DNA from: Rhizobium sp. Root1334
GTDB lineage: Bacteria; Pseudomonadota; Alphaproteobacteria; Rhizobiales; Rhizobiaceae
Assembly (NCBI RefSeq): GCF_001426665.1
Contig: NZ_LMEY01000006.1
Coordinates: forward strand, 100,755-164,754
Direction: 5' to 3'
Length of the DNA stretch: 64,000 nt
Under the pieces are notes generated by a model, which ran no database searches, was not told where the DNA came from, and saw only the letters and a program-made list of their open reading frames with translations. The position numbers were made by a program, and so were the translations under genes. Shown here in pieces: positions 54,530 to 63,539 of this stretch; position 1 is the stretch's first letter; every line of letters starts with the position of its first letter.

Positions 54530-55846
54530 ATGGCATCCGACGCGCGACAGATCGGCTTGTTCTCCGCAACCATGCTGGTTGCCGGCAACATGATCGGCGC
54601 AGGCATATTCATGATGCCGACAATCATGGGCAGCATCGGGAATATCGCAACGCTTGGATGGTTGATCACAGTCCCCGGCGCGTTCCTGCTCGGCTATCTC
54701 TTTGCCCGTCTCGGCAAGATTCGCCCCGTCGCTGGCGGGCCTTACGCCTACGCGCGTGAGGGGCTCGGCGATTTCGCGGGATTCCAGTGCAATCTGCTGT
54801 ACTGGTTTTCGAATGTCATCGCCAACATTGCCATCGCCACGTCAATCACCGGTTATCTGACGGTCTTCCTGCCATTTCTGAAGGACCCCTATTGGGGGGC
54901 TTGCAGTACAATCACGCTCATTTGGCTGGCGGCCGGCCTGAACATGATCGGCCCACGCGTCGTCACCAAGATGGAAACCATCACGACAATCCTGGGGATT
55001 GGACCGATCGCACTTGTCGGTGTCTGCGGATGGTTCTTCTTCGATCCCGAGATCTTTGTAGCAGGATGGAATCCGGCTGGCCTCAACGAGGTTCACGCCG
55101 TGTCTTCGGCAGTCTCCATCATGTTCTGGGCTTTCATGGGTGTCGAAAGCGCTTCCGTCGCGGCTGCAGTCGTCGAAAATCCTTCGCGCAACGTCGCCCG
55201 GGCCACACTGTTCGGGGTATCGATTGCCGCGCTCGTCTATGTCGTCACGACAACCGCCATAATGGGGCTGATGCCCAACGACGAGTTGCGCCACTCCACC
55301 GCTCCGTTTGCCGATGCCGCGATGCGGGTCTTTGGTCCCTCGGGCGCGATCATCATCACAATCTGCGCCATCATGAAGGCCTCCGGCTGCCTTGGCGGAT
55401 GGACCCTCATCAATGCGGAAACCGCGCTTGCCACCGCGCGCGACGGCCTGTTCCCTGCACTTTTTTCCAAAACAGACTCGCGTGGCGTGCCTGTACGTGG
55501 GCTTGCCATCGTTGCGATCGGCATGACCGCGATTGTGCTTCTCACGCTGTCGCCCACCGTCGGCGAGGCATTCATGACACTTGCCGATATCTCCGTGCTT
55601 TTGGTGCTGACGCCCTACATCTTTGCAGCCGTCTCCGTTGCGTATTATACGCAGCGGGGGTTGACGGGCCGCTCCCTGATCTGGGTCGCCTTGATGGTCA
55701 TCGCCTACTGCCTGGCTGTCATCATCGTTTCAGCCGGAACCGCCGTCGCGATCAGCATGGCGCTTGGACTGGCAACAGCCCCGTTGTTCCGCGTCTTCCT
55801 TGCGTTCACGGACCGCGAGAACGGAAAGGTCGACGCCAAGCTTTAA
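54530..55846 (+). CDS. adiC: arginine:agmatine antiporter AdiC
   Basis: The 438-residue APC transporter has 12 helices. The helix-1 ligand motif is AGNMIGAGIFMMP. GGPYAYAREGLGDFAGFQCN follows in the helix-3 region, then WAFMGVESASVAAAVVENP and W291 in GGWTLI, at the place of the gating Trp of E. coli AdiC (W293). It imports arginine and exports agmatine. AGGGAG eight bases upstream fixes the ATG at 54530. With adiA it forms a complete arginine-dependent acid-resistance system. Confidence 0.88.
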   Translation: MASDARQIGLFSATMLVAGNMIGAGIFMMPTIMGSIGNIATLGWLITVPGAFLLGYLFARLGKIRPVAGGPYAYAREGLGDFAGFQCNLLYWFSNVIANIAIATSITGYLTVFLPFLKDPYWGACSTITLIWLAAGLNMIGPRVVTKMETITTILGIGPIALVGVCGWFFFDPEIFVAGWNPAGLNEVHAVSSAVSIMFWAFMGVESASVAAAVVENPSRNVARATLFGVSIAALVYVVTTTAIMGLMPNDELRHSTAPFADAAMRVFGPSGAIIITICAIMKASGCLGGWTLINAETALATARDGLFPALFSKTDSRGVPVRGLAIVAIGMTAIVLLTLSPTVGEAFMTLADISVLLVLTPYIFAAVSVAYYTQRGLTGRSLIWVALMVIAYCLAVIIVSAGTAVAISMALGLATAPLFRVFLAFTDRENGKVDAKL

Positions 55847-56006
55847 GCATTTTCCGTTCCCGTCGCGATCCACGTGGCAAAGCGGCCTCAATGATAGCAG
55901 CGCTACCGGCGGGCTTGTTCGAAAGATTGACTTGCCAGGTTTGAAGGCACGCTCTGGGCTATGGTGCGTCCGGCCACCGCGCCCATTCCACCCGGACCAG
56001 CTTTGA

Positions 56007-57320
56007 TCAGGTTTCAGAAACACAATCGAAAGCGGGATCAATACGATCCAGAAACCGTGACATCATGTCGCTCCCTGTCTCCGGTTCGCTCCCAACCATG
56101 ACGGCCACGGCGATTGCGACGAGCGAAGAGGTCGGGTTGTGGCTCGATGCCCCGGCCCTGATATTCATCACAAGCGTCGGGCACAGGAAAAGTGCAAGCC
56201 GGATGACGCGGCGCCAATCGTGCGGAAGCATGCCCCGGGCATCCATCGCGCTCAAAAGAGGACACCACATATTGTCGGCTTTCACGTCCAGCAATTTGCC
56301 TCGCACCGCGCTCAAATCCCAGTCGGTTTCCAGGAAAAGTGTTCCAGCCTCGTAGCGTGCAACTCCCGAATATCGTTTTTCGGCTTCAGCTGGATCGTAG
56401 AGCCACAGCGGATGTGCGAAAATATTATGGAAGGTCGTCTTTACCTCAGCCAGAAGCGAAGGCACGTTCTGCCCAGCAAAGGCCGGATCGAAATAGGACA
56501 GCTGAGCCCGGCCATCCGCCTCCGTGTACCAGACATTCGCATTGTGCGCATCGCCATGCGCGACAACGCCACCCGCGTCAGCAAGCTGGTCAGGTCTCAA
56601 GCGGACGCTCGCAAGGTCGAAGAGTTCTCCGAAGCTGTAACGATAGCGCTTGCCATTGATGACGATCCGGGCTTTCGAAAAAGTTTCCCAGTCAAGATCC
56701 ACGCCTGGAAGAAGAAACTGCTGACCGACATAGAAATTTTTGTAGCGCCCGCCCGGAATGGCGCCGGATAGCGGGTCGGTCAGCCTGTCGTAGAACAGCC
56801 TATGGATCGGCTCGGCCGCCACCTCCTGTGGCGTCACCGCATGCAGGGTTTCGAGATAGACAGACAGCACCCGGGCAGAAAGAGCCTGCTCGGCAGCGAC
56901 GGCTTTGGATTCCGCCGCCGGGTCCGGCCGGAGATCCAGCGCACGCAGCACATCGGAAAAGCGCGGGTCGCTGCGCCGGCGGTAAATGAGGATCTGTTCG
57001 CCCGGCAGAACCGACATATAGAGCGGCTGGTCAACAGGCAGGCCCGCGCGCGCAAGAATGTCCGCTCGATAATATTCGCCGGACATCGCCTCTTCACCGT
57101 CCTCCTGATGAAATTTGAAGAAGAAAGACTGGCCGCCGGCGTCGAAAAAGCCATTCAGTGAATTCAGGCTGTACTGATCGTGATTGATGCGGACCTGCTC
57201 CGCCTTCAGTGAAAACAGATCCAGAAGCAGGCCGGCCAGAAGTGCTGTTGCCGCCGGTTCATCGGTTCGCGCCATCCGGCGAATATCCGCTGTCCTGCTG
57301 TTGCTTTCGGTCATCTTCAT
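56007..57320 (-). CDS. APH/choline-kinase-fold phosphotransferase
   Basis: The 437-residue protein has the APH-type catalytic loop HGDAHNANVW at 255-264 and the metal-binding Asp in SYFDPAFAG. An N-terminal nucleotide-binding lobe contains FFFKFHQEDGEEAMSGEYYRA. Substrates of the fold include aminoglycosides, choline, hydroxylysine and other small amino alcohols. Being in a catabolic operon, it more likely phosphorylates a nutrient or intermediate than a drug. A second ATG (57314) has better spacing to GGAAG. It follows the GntR gene by 16 bases. Confidence 0.72.
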   Translation of the reverse strand: MKMTESNSRTADIRRMARTDEPAATALLAGLLLDLFSLKAEQVRINHDQYSLNSLNGFFDAGGQSFFFKFHQEDGEEAMSGEYYRADILARAGLPVDQPLYMSVLPGEQILIYRRRSDPRFSDVLRALDLRPDPAAESKAVAAEQALSARVLSVYLETLHAVTPQEVAAEPIHRLFYDRLTDPLSGAIPGGRYKNFYVGQQFLLPGVDLDWETFSKARIVINGKRYRYSFGELFDLASVRLRPDQLADAGGVVAHGDAHNANVWYTEADGRAQLSYFDPAFAGQNVPSLLAEVKTTFHNIFAHPLWLYDPAEAEKRYSGVARYEAGTLFLETDWDLSAVRGKLLDVKADNMWCPLLSAMDARGMLPHDWRRVIRLALFLCPTLVMNIRAGASSHNPTSSLVAIAVAVMVGSEPETGSDMMSRFLDRIDPAFDCVSET

Positions 57321-57336
57321 CTTCCAGTCTCTAACG

Positions 57337-58101
57337 TTACTTCAACGATGACGGCGCATAGCGGCTGCCAAGGGAATACCGGTTGCCGGCATAGGTAAGC
57401 CGGTTCACCGTCGCGACCTTTGTCCCGGACCAGGTGCGGCGGTGAAGAAGCAGGCAGGGGGCCCCCTCTTCTAGCTTCAGCAGCCGTGCGGTTCCCGCAT
57501 CCGCACCGATGGCGGAAATGACATGTTCCACTTCGGTCATCGGCGTCGAACGCTGGAGATAGTCGTAAGTGGTCATGACGGCGAAGTCTTGCTGCTCATA
57601 GTCCGGCACGAGTTCGGAGTTGACGAAACGCTCCTCCACCTGGACAGGGATGCCGCTGTCGAAATGGACGACAATCGAATGGGCAATGCGAATCTGCCTA
57701 CCGGCTTCGAAGGCTGCCAGGAGTTCGATTTCCGGCCTTATAGTCTCGAGAAGAATGACCTCGGCCCGATGTTCTCCGCCACGCCCGCTGATCTCGTTGG
57801 CGATGTTGGCGACCTCGATCAGGGTCGATTGCGGTTTGGGTGGCGCGACGAATGTTCCTACCCCCTGGATGCGCAGAAGATAGCCCTCGGATGTCAACTC
57901 GCGCAGTGCCCTATGAATGGTCATGCGCGAAACGCCGAGTGCCGCCACCAGATCATGCTCGGATGGCAGCTTGCGGTTCTTGTCCCATTCGCCGCTGCCG
58001 ATATGCGCAAGGACATAGTCCTTGACCTTCTCGTAGAGCGGGCTCGCATTGTCCGTCAGTGGCTTCGTCGCAGCCGGCTTTGCGTCGGGGGATTGGCTCA
58101 C
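57337..58101 (-). CDS. GntR-family regulator of the HutC/UTRA type
   Basis: The 254-residue protein has a winged helix at about 20-90 (LYEKVKDYVLAHIGSGEW, LPSEHDLVAALGVSRMTIHRA) and a UTRA ligand domain at about 105-245, with IVVHFDSGIPVQVEERFVN and CLLLHRRTWSGTKVATVNRL. These segments are very close to HutC, the histidine-utilisation repressor that senses urocanate. That is notable beside a HisD paralogue, although no hut gene is present. It overlaps the dehydrogenase gene by four bases, so it is expressed with the operon and probably represses it. Confidence 0.88.
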   Translation of the reverse strand: MSQSPDAKPAATKPLTDNASPLYEKVKDYVLAHIGSGEWDKNRKLPSEHDLVAALGVSRMTIHRALRELTSEGYLLRIQGVGTFVAPPKPQSTLIEVANIANEISGRGGEHRAEVILLETIRPEIELLAAFEAGRQIRIAHSIVVHFDSGIPVQVEERFVNSELVPDYEQQDFAVMTTYDYLQRSTPMTEVEHVISAIGADAGTARLLKLEEGAPCLLLHRRTWSGTKVATVNRLTYAGNRYSLGSRYAPSSLK

Positions 58102-59132
58102 GGGCGGTACTCGTCTTGGGTAAACCGAACGATCGTTTTGAGACCCGTTGCGTCCCCGTTGAGAAGGCGTTCATAGGCCTGCGGTATGGCATCCACCGCG
58201 ATTTCCCGATCGACCAACTCGGCAAGGGCGGCCGACAGTCCAGAAAGCATGGCGACCGCCTCCGGCAACTCGCTGGTAAAGGCGTGACAGCCGACGAGCG
58301 CTATTTCGCGCTCGACGAGCAAGTTCGGGTCAAGCTCAATGCGGCCGTGCGTGATGCCGACCAACGTCAGTGAACCGCCGCCACCAAGAAGGGCGATAAC
58401 CTGCCTCAGGACATCGATATGGCCCGTCGCATCGAGCGCATAGCGTATCACCCGTCCAGAAAGCGCGTCGTGGAGAGATTCTGTGTCGAGAGTGACACTT
58501 GCGGCCGCGGCCACCCGCGCAACCAGCTCTGCGCGATCCGCGTTGCGGTCGCAGACAAGGATCGGGCCATCATGAAGGCGCGACAGCAGAAGAGCGGCAA
58601 GGCCTCCGATCGGGCCGCAGCCGATAACGAGAACTGGCTCGCCCGCCGGAACGGCCTGCCGGCGCACCGCATGCAGGGCAACAGCCAGCGGCTCGGCCAT
58701 GGCCGCGATCGCAGGATCAAGCGCCGGATCATGTTTCACCAGCAACCGCGCCGGCAATGCCACTTGCTCCGCGAAGCCACCGTCGCAGATTTCTCCAACG
58801 AAGCCGAGATGATCGCAGATATTCTGCCGGCCGCTTCGGCAGGCAGAACATTCGCCGCACCAGAACCGGGAATCGGCAACGACGGTATCGCCGGCGCTGA
58901 ACTCACGAACGCCAGCTCCGACCTCGGTCACCACGCCGGCAAACTCGTGGCCTGCAACCGAAGGCGATCGTGTGATCCACTGCCCCGTGCGAAAATTGTG
59001 AAGATCGGAGCCGCAGATGCCAGCGGCGGTAACAGCGACGCGGACCCAGCCGGGCGCAAGCGTGCCGGGGATTTCGATATCCTCGACCCGAATATCACCT
59101 GCAGCGTACAGCCTTGCCGCTTTCATCTTCAT
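58098..59132 (-). CDS. zinc-dependent medium-chain alcohol dehydrogenase
   Basis: The 344-residue enzyme has catalytic ligands C40 (GICGSD), H62 and E63 (GHEFAG), a full structural-zinc set C92, C95, C98, C106, and the NAD site VIGCGPIGGLAALL. It belongs to the sorbitol/threonine dehydrogenase group. Position between the HisD paralogue and the regulator, with four-base overlaps on both sides, indicates a dedicated oxidation step in the operon's pathway. Substrate unknown; a polyol or amino alcohol is likely. Confidence 0.88.
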   Translation of the reverse strand: MKMKAARLYAAGDIRVEDIEIPGTLAPGWVRVAVTAAGICGSDLHNFRTGQWITRSPSVAGHEFAGVVTEVGAGVREFSAGDTVVADSRFWCGECSACRSGRQNICDHLGFVGEICDGGFAEQVALPARLLVKHDPALDPAIAAMAEPLAVALHAVRRQAVPAGEPVLVIGCGPIGGLAALLLSRLHDGPILVCDRNADRAELVARVAAAASVTLDTESLHDALSGRVIRYALDATGHIDVLRQVIALLGGGGSLTLVGITHGRIELDPNLLVEREIALVGCHAFTSELPEAVAMLSGLSAALAELVDREIAVDAIPQAYERLLNGDATGLKTIVRFTQDEYRP

Positions 59133-60445
59133 AGATAGTCCTTGCGAACATCAGAGACCGCATGCTCATGCGAGGAAAAACCCTCGTAGCGGGCCAACGT
59201 ACGGGCGTGTCTTGCAAACTCCGGATAGGCCGATGCGGTGACGTAACCGATCGACGAGCGTTTGACGAAATCGGCCACCGATAACGGTCCATAGGTACGT
59301 GCCCAGCGGCTTGTCGGCAGAACGGCGTTGGGTCCGAGACCGAAATTGCCAATCGAGACCGGCGTATGCGGTCCCATCAGGATTTCCGCGGCTTCCGTGA
59401 TATGGCCTAGATGGGCGAAGGGATCGGCCGAGAGGATTTCCAGATGTTCCGGCGCATAGTCGTTGATGAAGCGATAGCTTTCTTCAAGGGAGGACGTGAG
59501 CACGATGCCGCCACAGCGGCCGGTGAGCACCGCTTTCGAGAACGCGACCCGTTGTTCGGTCATGCGGGCCCAGTGATCGGGCAAGGCGGCAAGAGCCTCG
59601 TCTGCGACCCGGCGGCTATGGGTAACGAGGTAGGCGGATGAATCCGGGCCGTGCTCGGCTTCGACCAGAAGGTCGAGCGCCGCAAGGCCCCCTTTCACCG
59701 TATCATCGGCAAAGATGACAGCCTCGGACGGGCCGGCAGGCAGGCCCGGATCGATGACGCCGGACAAAAGCCGCTTGGCCGCGACCACGAACGGGCTTCC
59801 CGGGCCAACGATCTTCAGCGCCGGCTTGATGGTCTGCGTGCCATAGGCGACAGCCGCCACTGCCTGTGCACCGCCCACCTTGTAGACGTTGGCGACACCG
59901 GCGAGACGCGCTGCAACCAACGTCGCGGCATCCACGGAGCCATCCGGCGCCGGCGGCGTGACAATGGCGATCTCCGGCACACCGGCGACGACGGCGGGAA
60001 CGGCCGTCATCATGGTCACCGAAGGGAATGCGCCCTTGCCGCGTGGAACGTAGAGCGCAACGGACCGGATCGGGGTGAAGCGATCGCCGGCATAGGCGCC
60101 GGGGCGCATTTCCTTCAGCCACATCGGTTCCGGTTTCTGCACCTCGTGAAAGCGCCGGATATTGTCAATGCCGAACCGGATGGCCGCAATGACATCCTCT
60201 TCCACCAGATCGAAAGCGGCGTCGAATTCGGCTTCCGTCGCTTTGAGCTGGCTCTCGTCCAGGTCCGCCTTGTCCAGATCGCGCGCATAGCGCACCAGGG
60301 CTGCGTCGCCCTCGACGCGAACCGCTTCGATGATCGGCTTCACCGTTTCCATGAAGCCGGAGAGGTCGGTCTCCGAGCGGCGCAAGAGCGCTGCGCGGCT
60401 CGGCGCATCCAATGCGGAAAGATCGTGAAAGGAAACATCTGACAT
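59129..60445 (-). CDS. histidinol-dehydrogenase paralogue with altered metal ligands
   Basis: The 438-residue protein has the full HisD fold: LYVPRGKGAFPS, GPSEAVIFAD, AEHGPDSS, the catalytic pair E333-H334 in APEHLE and H426 near the end. Two of the four zinc ligands known in E. coli HisD differ: the Gln position is E262 and the Asp position is N367 (SIGNF instead of SIGDY). Genes with these changes in transport operons are usually not biosynthetic; HpsN (sulfopropanediol dehydrogenase) is a known HisD paralogue. A four-electron oxidation of a primary alcohol to an acid is expected. ATG ends at 60445. Confidence 0.85.
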   Translation of the reverse strand: MSDVSFHDLSALDAPSRAALLRRSETDLSGFMETVKPIIEAVRVEGDAALVRYARDLDKADLDESQLKATEAEFDAAFDLVEEDVIAAIRFGIDNIRRFHEVQKPEPMWLKEMRPGAYAGDRFTPIRSVALYVPRGKGAFPSVTMMTAVPAVVAGVPEIAIVTPPAPDGSVDAATLVAARLAGVANVYKVGGAQAVAAVAYGTQTIKPALKIVGPGSPFVVAAKRLLSGVIDPGLPAGPSEAVIFADDTVKGGLAALDLLVEAEHGPDSSAYLVTHSRRVADEALAALPDHWARMTEQRVAFSKAVLTGRCGGIVLTSSLEESYRFINDYAPEHLEILSADPFAHLGHITEAAEILMGPHTPVSIGNFGLGPNAVLPTSRWARTYGPLSVADFVKRSSIGYVTASAYPEFARHARTLARYEGFSSHEHAVSDVRKDYL

Positions 60446-60489
60446 GGCTGTTTTTCCCGTTTCGCCGGCGCAACCCGCCGGCTTCTGCG

Positions 60490-61290
60490 TCATTTGGATT
60501 TGAGGAAGATTTCAAGACCGACGAAACGATCAAGCAGAACGATCGCCAGCGCCGCACAGGCGATGAAGACCACCGAGATCGCCGCAAGATCCGGCGTGAT
60601 GATGGAACGGATGGAATTATAGATCTGGACCGGCAAGGTGACGATACGCGCATCCGTCAGAAGCAGGCTCACCAGGAACTCATTCAGCGCCAGAATGAAC
60701 ATCAACAGCGACCCGCTGATGACCCCGGGCATTACAGCGGGCAGAGTTACGTGAAAGAAAGTGGAGAGCGGTGGCGCACCACAACTGGCGGCGGCGAGCT
60801 CAAGGTCGGGATCAAGGCTGGAGGCGCTTGCGGTTACGGCCCAGATCATGAACGGCAGGTTGATGACGCAGCAAGCAAGCCCGACTGGCCAGAGCTGGCC
60901 CAGAAGCCTCGCCTCACCGAAGATCAGCATCAATCCGATGCCAGAACCGATGAGCGGGATGGTGAACGGCAGCAGAAGATAGATTTGCACCGACTTTTCA
61001 AAACGGATTGCGTATTTTGCAAGCGCGATACCAGCCAGCGTCCCCACCGGGATGGCGACGACCGTGCAGATTGCCGACACATAAAGGGAACGCAGGAAAG
61101 CATCCCACAGATCCCGCGAGGTGGCGATCTTCTCATACCATTTGAGGGAAAAACCCTCCGGCGGAAAAGTGATAATGTTTCCGGACGTGAACGAGGCCCC
61201 AAGAATTACGATTGTCGGCGCCGACAGAAGAACGAGTACTGCGACGACGAAAATCCAGAGAACGATGGTTTTGCTCAAGGGAGCGGTCAT
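60490..61290 (-). CDS. ABC transporter permease, PotC-like
   Basis: The 266-residue protein has six helices and the inner-membrane-permease EAA loop ASSLDPDLELAAASCGAPPLSTFFHVTLP (in two parts around residue 155), as in spermidine/putrescine-type systems. Its start overlaps the upstream permease stop by four bases. It pairs with the PotB-like permease, the binding protein and the ATPase of this operon. Confidence 0.88.
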   Translation of the reverse strand: MTAPLSKTIVLWIFVVAVLVLLSAPTIVILGASFTSGNIITFPPEGFSLKWYEKIATSRDLWDAFLRSLYVSAICTVVAIPVGTLAGIALAKYAIRFEKSVQIYLLLPFTIPLIGSGIGLMLIFGEARLLGQLWPVGLACCVINLPFMIWAVTASASSLDPDLELAAASCGAPPLSTFFHVTLPAVMPGVISGSLLMFILALNEFLVSLLLTDARIVTLPVQIYNSIRSIITPDLAAISVVFIACAALAIVLLDRFVGLEIFLKSK

Positions 61291-62231
61291 TGGCGCGCCC
61301 TCCCCATGGCCAGCGTGCCGGCACCGAACAGAGTGAAGACCAGCCCCACCAGCAAGGAACCGGTAGCGACGAGCAGGAGCGCCAGCGTAGAACCCAGTCC
61401 CTGATCCGACGTGCGGAAGAACTGATCGTAGATGGCGTTGGCGATAAAATCCTGGCTGCCGCCACCGAGGATCGCGGGCATCGCGAAATCGGTGAGCGAT
61501 AATGTCAGCACCACCAGTCCGGCACCAACCAGCCCTGGTCTGGCAAGCGGCAGCACCACGTGACGGAATGTACGAAGCCAGTCGGCCCCAAGGGAGCCAG
61601 CAGCGGCTTCCAGCTCTTCTGGAATGGCGGTAAGCGCCGGAGCCAGCATCAAGACGGCGAAGGGCAGCATGTACTGAACAAGGCCGAAAAGCACGGCCCA
61701 GTAGTTGTAAAGAAGGCGGATCGGCGCGATGCCGACAAGACTAAGGGCCTCATTGACCATGCCCTGATTGCCCAGAATGATCAGCCAGCCATAGGCCCGC
61801 ACAACCTGGCCGATGAAGAAGGGTAGAAACAGCGCGATCAGCAAGAGCTTGCGGATGACCGGAGAGGACGTGCGCACCATCACATAGGCATAGGGAAAGG
61901 CGAGAATGAGGGTGGCGGCCGTGACCATCAGCGATCCTGCCAGGCTGCGCCAGGCAACGACCGCAAACAGGCTTTCGGTGAAGGCCCGCCGGTAGTTCGC
62001 AAGCGTATAGGTTTCCGACATCAGGAACGTGCTCGTATCCAATGTCCGCAGGCTGGCATCGCCGATCAGCCAGAGACCCAGCACCAGAAGACCGACAAGC
62101 AGCAGCGCGGGCGCGAGCATCAGCCACGGTATTGCGCGGCCGAAGCGCGCGGGCCAGACGAAGGCCGCGAAGGCTTCCAGTGCATCCATGATGCGCCAGG
62201 TCAGGGGATAGGCAGATTTCGCCGCTCGCAT
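61287..62231 (-). CDS. ABC transporter permease, PotB-like
   Basis: The 314-residue protein has an N-terminal extension before helix 1 (about 28-58), then a periplasmic loop and a five-helix core with the EAA loop IPEELEAAAGSLGADWLRTF and VVLPLARPGLVGAG. It is the first of the paired permeases, separated from the binding-protein gene by a 158-base interval that carries a RIME-like repeat. Confidence 0.87.
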   Translation of the reverse strand: MRAAKSAYPLTWRIMDALEAFAAFVWPARFGRAIPWLMLAPALLLVGLLVLGLWLIGDASLRTLDTSTFLMSETYTLANYRRAFTESLFAVVAWRSLAGSLMVTAATLILAFPYAYVMVRTSSPVIRKLLLIALFLPFFIGQVVRAYGWLIILGNQGMVNEALSLVGIAPIRLLYNYWAVLFGLVQYMLPFAVLMLAPALTAIPEELEAAAGSLGADWLRTFRHVVLPLARPGLVGAGLVVLTLSLTDFAMPAILGGGSQDFIANAIYDQFFRTSDQGLGSTLALLLVATGSLLVGLVFTLFGAGTLAMGRARQ

Positions 62232-62268
62232 GTCAGTCCTTGTTCGGTACCTGTGTCCGTGCTCGGGA

Positions 62269-62368
62269 GCGCTCCCTCATCCGGTCTGTTGGCCACCTTT
62301 CCTGCGTAAACAGGGAGAAGGACCGGGAGGCAGACACGCTCGCTCCCTCTCCCCACCGGGGAGAGGGA
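62269..62368. repeat. RIME-like rhizobial intergenic repeat
   Basis: The segment begins CCCTCATCCGG within 62273-62290 and continues through GGCCACC to AACAGGGAGAAGG, a sequence familiar from Rhizobium intergenic mosaic elements. It ends in a perfect 11-bp hairpin (62344-62354 with 62358-62368, three-base loop). It lies inside the transport operon, between the binding-protein and permease genes, where it may stabilise the upstream mRNA part. Confidence 0.7.
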
Positions 62369-62389
62369 AATATTAGGGCATCCGAGGGC

Positions 62390-63505
62390 TCAACCCTGCA
62401 TGATGGCCTTGAACTTCGAGAACCACTCGCTTTCGTTTTCCACCTGCACCTTGGAGGAGATGCGGATCAGGTGTTTGAAAGCGTCTTCAGTGGTGGGATA
62501 GGAGGGATCGTCGACGAGATCGGCGGGCGGATTGACGCCCGGCACAACGCCCGGCAGACCGAGCCCGTCAAGCCAGATCTGCTGGGCCTCGACCGTCAGC
62601 GAGTGGTTGATATACTCCTTCGCCCAGTAAAGCTCGTTTGCCGGCAGACCCTTCGGGATCCAGAGGCCATCCGTATCGAACTTGGCCCCTTCTTCCGGCA
62701 CGATCCACTTGATATCGATGCCGTTTTTCTTGGCTTCGCGCGCATTGGTGGAAATCGTGCAGGCCGCGTCGATCTCGCCCTTCTGGAACCACGTGGTAAA
62801 ATCCGGGTCTTCACCGAGCAGCGGCTGCTGTTCCTTCATCTTGGCGACGAAATCCCACGCTGGCTGCATGTTGGCCGGAATATCCTCAAGCTTGCCGCCG
62901 CCAGCGACCTGCGCGGGGAAATGGAAGCCGATGCCGTCATTGTAGAGCGCGATGCGGCCCTTGTACTTGGGATCAAGCAAGTCCTTCCAGGACTTCGGCG
63001 CACCGTTGGGAAAGGCATCCGGACGGTAGGCAAGGACATAGACATAACCGTAGGTGTTGACGATCGGATACCCGTCCAGACCCACCGGTTTGGCAAGATC
63101 GGTCGTGTTCTTCAGGTTGGAAAGGTCCGACAGATCCTCGGTGACGCCGCGCAGCGCCGATTTCGTGGCGTTGGTGGTCGTGTCCCAGTTGATATGGATC
63201 GGCGGCACGCGGCCTTGGGCTACGGCCGCCCAGACCTTTGGCTGGATTTCGTTGTCTTCCGTCAGATCGTGGCGGACTGCGATGCCGGTCTTGGCGGTAA
63301 AGCTATCGGAAACGCCGGCCTTCAGCGCGTCCACCCAGCTCCCGCCCCAGGCGCGAACGATCAACTCCTTCGGTTTTTCTGGCTCCTGCGCAAAAGCGCT
63401 GGACAAGCCCAGCGACGACAGGCCCGCAACGCCGCCGATTGTGGCTGCGCCTTGCAGGAACCGGCGGCGGCGAAGCATCAAGGATGTCAGCTTATCTTCC
63501 CTCAT
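62390..63505 (-). CDS. ABC transporter substrate-binding protein, PotD-like, Tat-exported
   Basis: The 371-residue precursor has a twin-arginine signal (RRRRFLQGAATIGG, cleavage near AFAQE) and a type II periplasmic binding fold of the spermidine/putrescine/iron-type group (ELIVRAWGGSWVDALKAG, TAKTGIAVRHD, ALYNDGIGFHFP). Tat export suggests folding before secretion. AGGAG seven bases before the ATG ending at 63505 selects it over 63511. It defines ligand specificity for the operon, but the ligand cannot be read. Confidence 0.88.
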   Translation of the reverse strand: MREDKLTSLMLRRRRFLQGAATIGGVAGLSSLGLSSAFAQEPEKPKELIVRAWGGSWVDALKAGVSDSFTAKTGIAVRHDLTEDNEIQPKVWAAVAQGRVPPIHINWDTTTNATKSALRGVTEDLSDLSNLKNTTDLAKPVGLDGYPIVNTYGYVYVLAYRPDAFPNGAPKSWKDLLDPKYKGRIALYNDGIGFHFPAQVAGGGKLEDIPANMQPAWDFVAKMKEQQPLLGEDPDFTTWFQKGEIDAACTISTNAREAKKNGIDIKWIVPEEGAKFDTDGLWIPKGLPANELYWAKEYINHSLTVEAQQIWLDGLGLPGVVPGVNPPADLVDDPSYPTTEDAFKHLIRISSKVQVENESEWFSKFKAIMQG

Positions 63506-63539
63506 AATCATTCTCCTCTGGTTGACCGGTTTTTCCGGC

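Noticed and set aside
56007-57320. Aminoglycoside-resistance gene
   Set aside because: The catalytic loop is common to many APH-fold kinases and the gene is part of a catabolic operon with regulator and transporter.
59129-60445. Biosynthetic histidinol dehydrogenase
   Set aside because: Two zinc ligands are changed, no other his gene is near, and the gene is embedded in a transport/catabolic operon.
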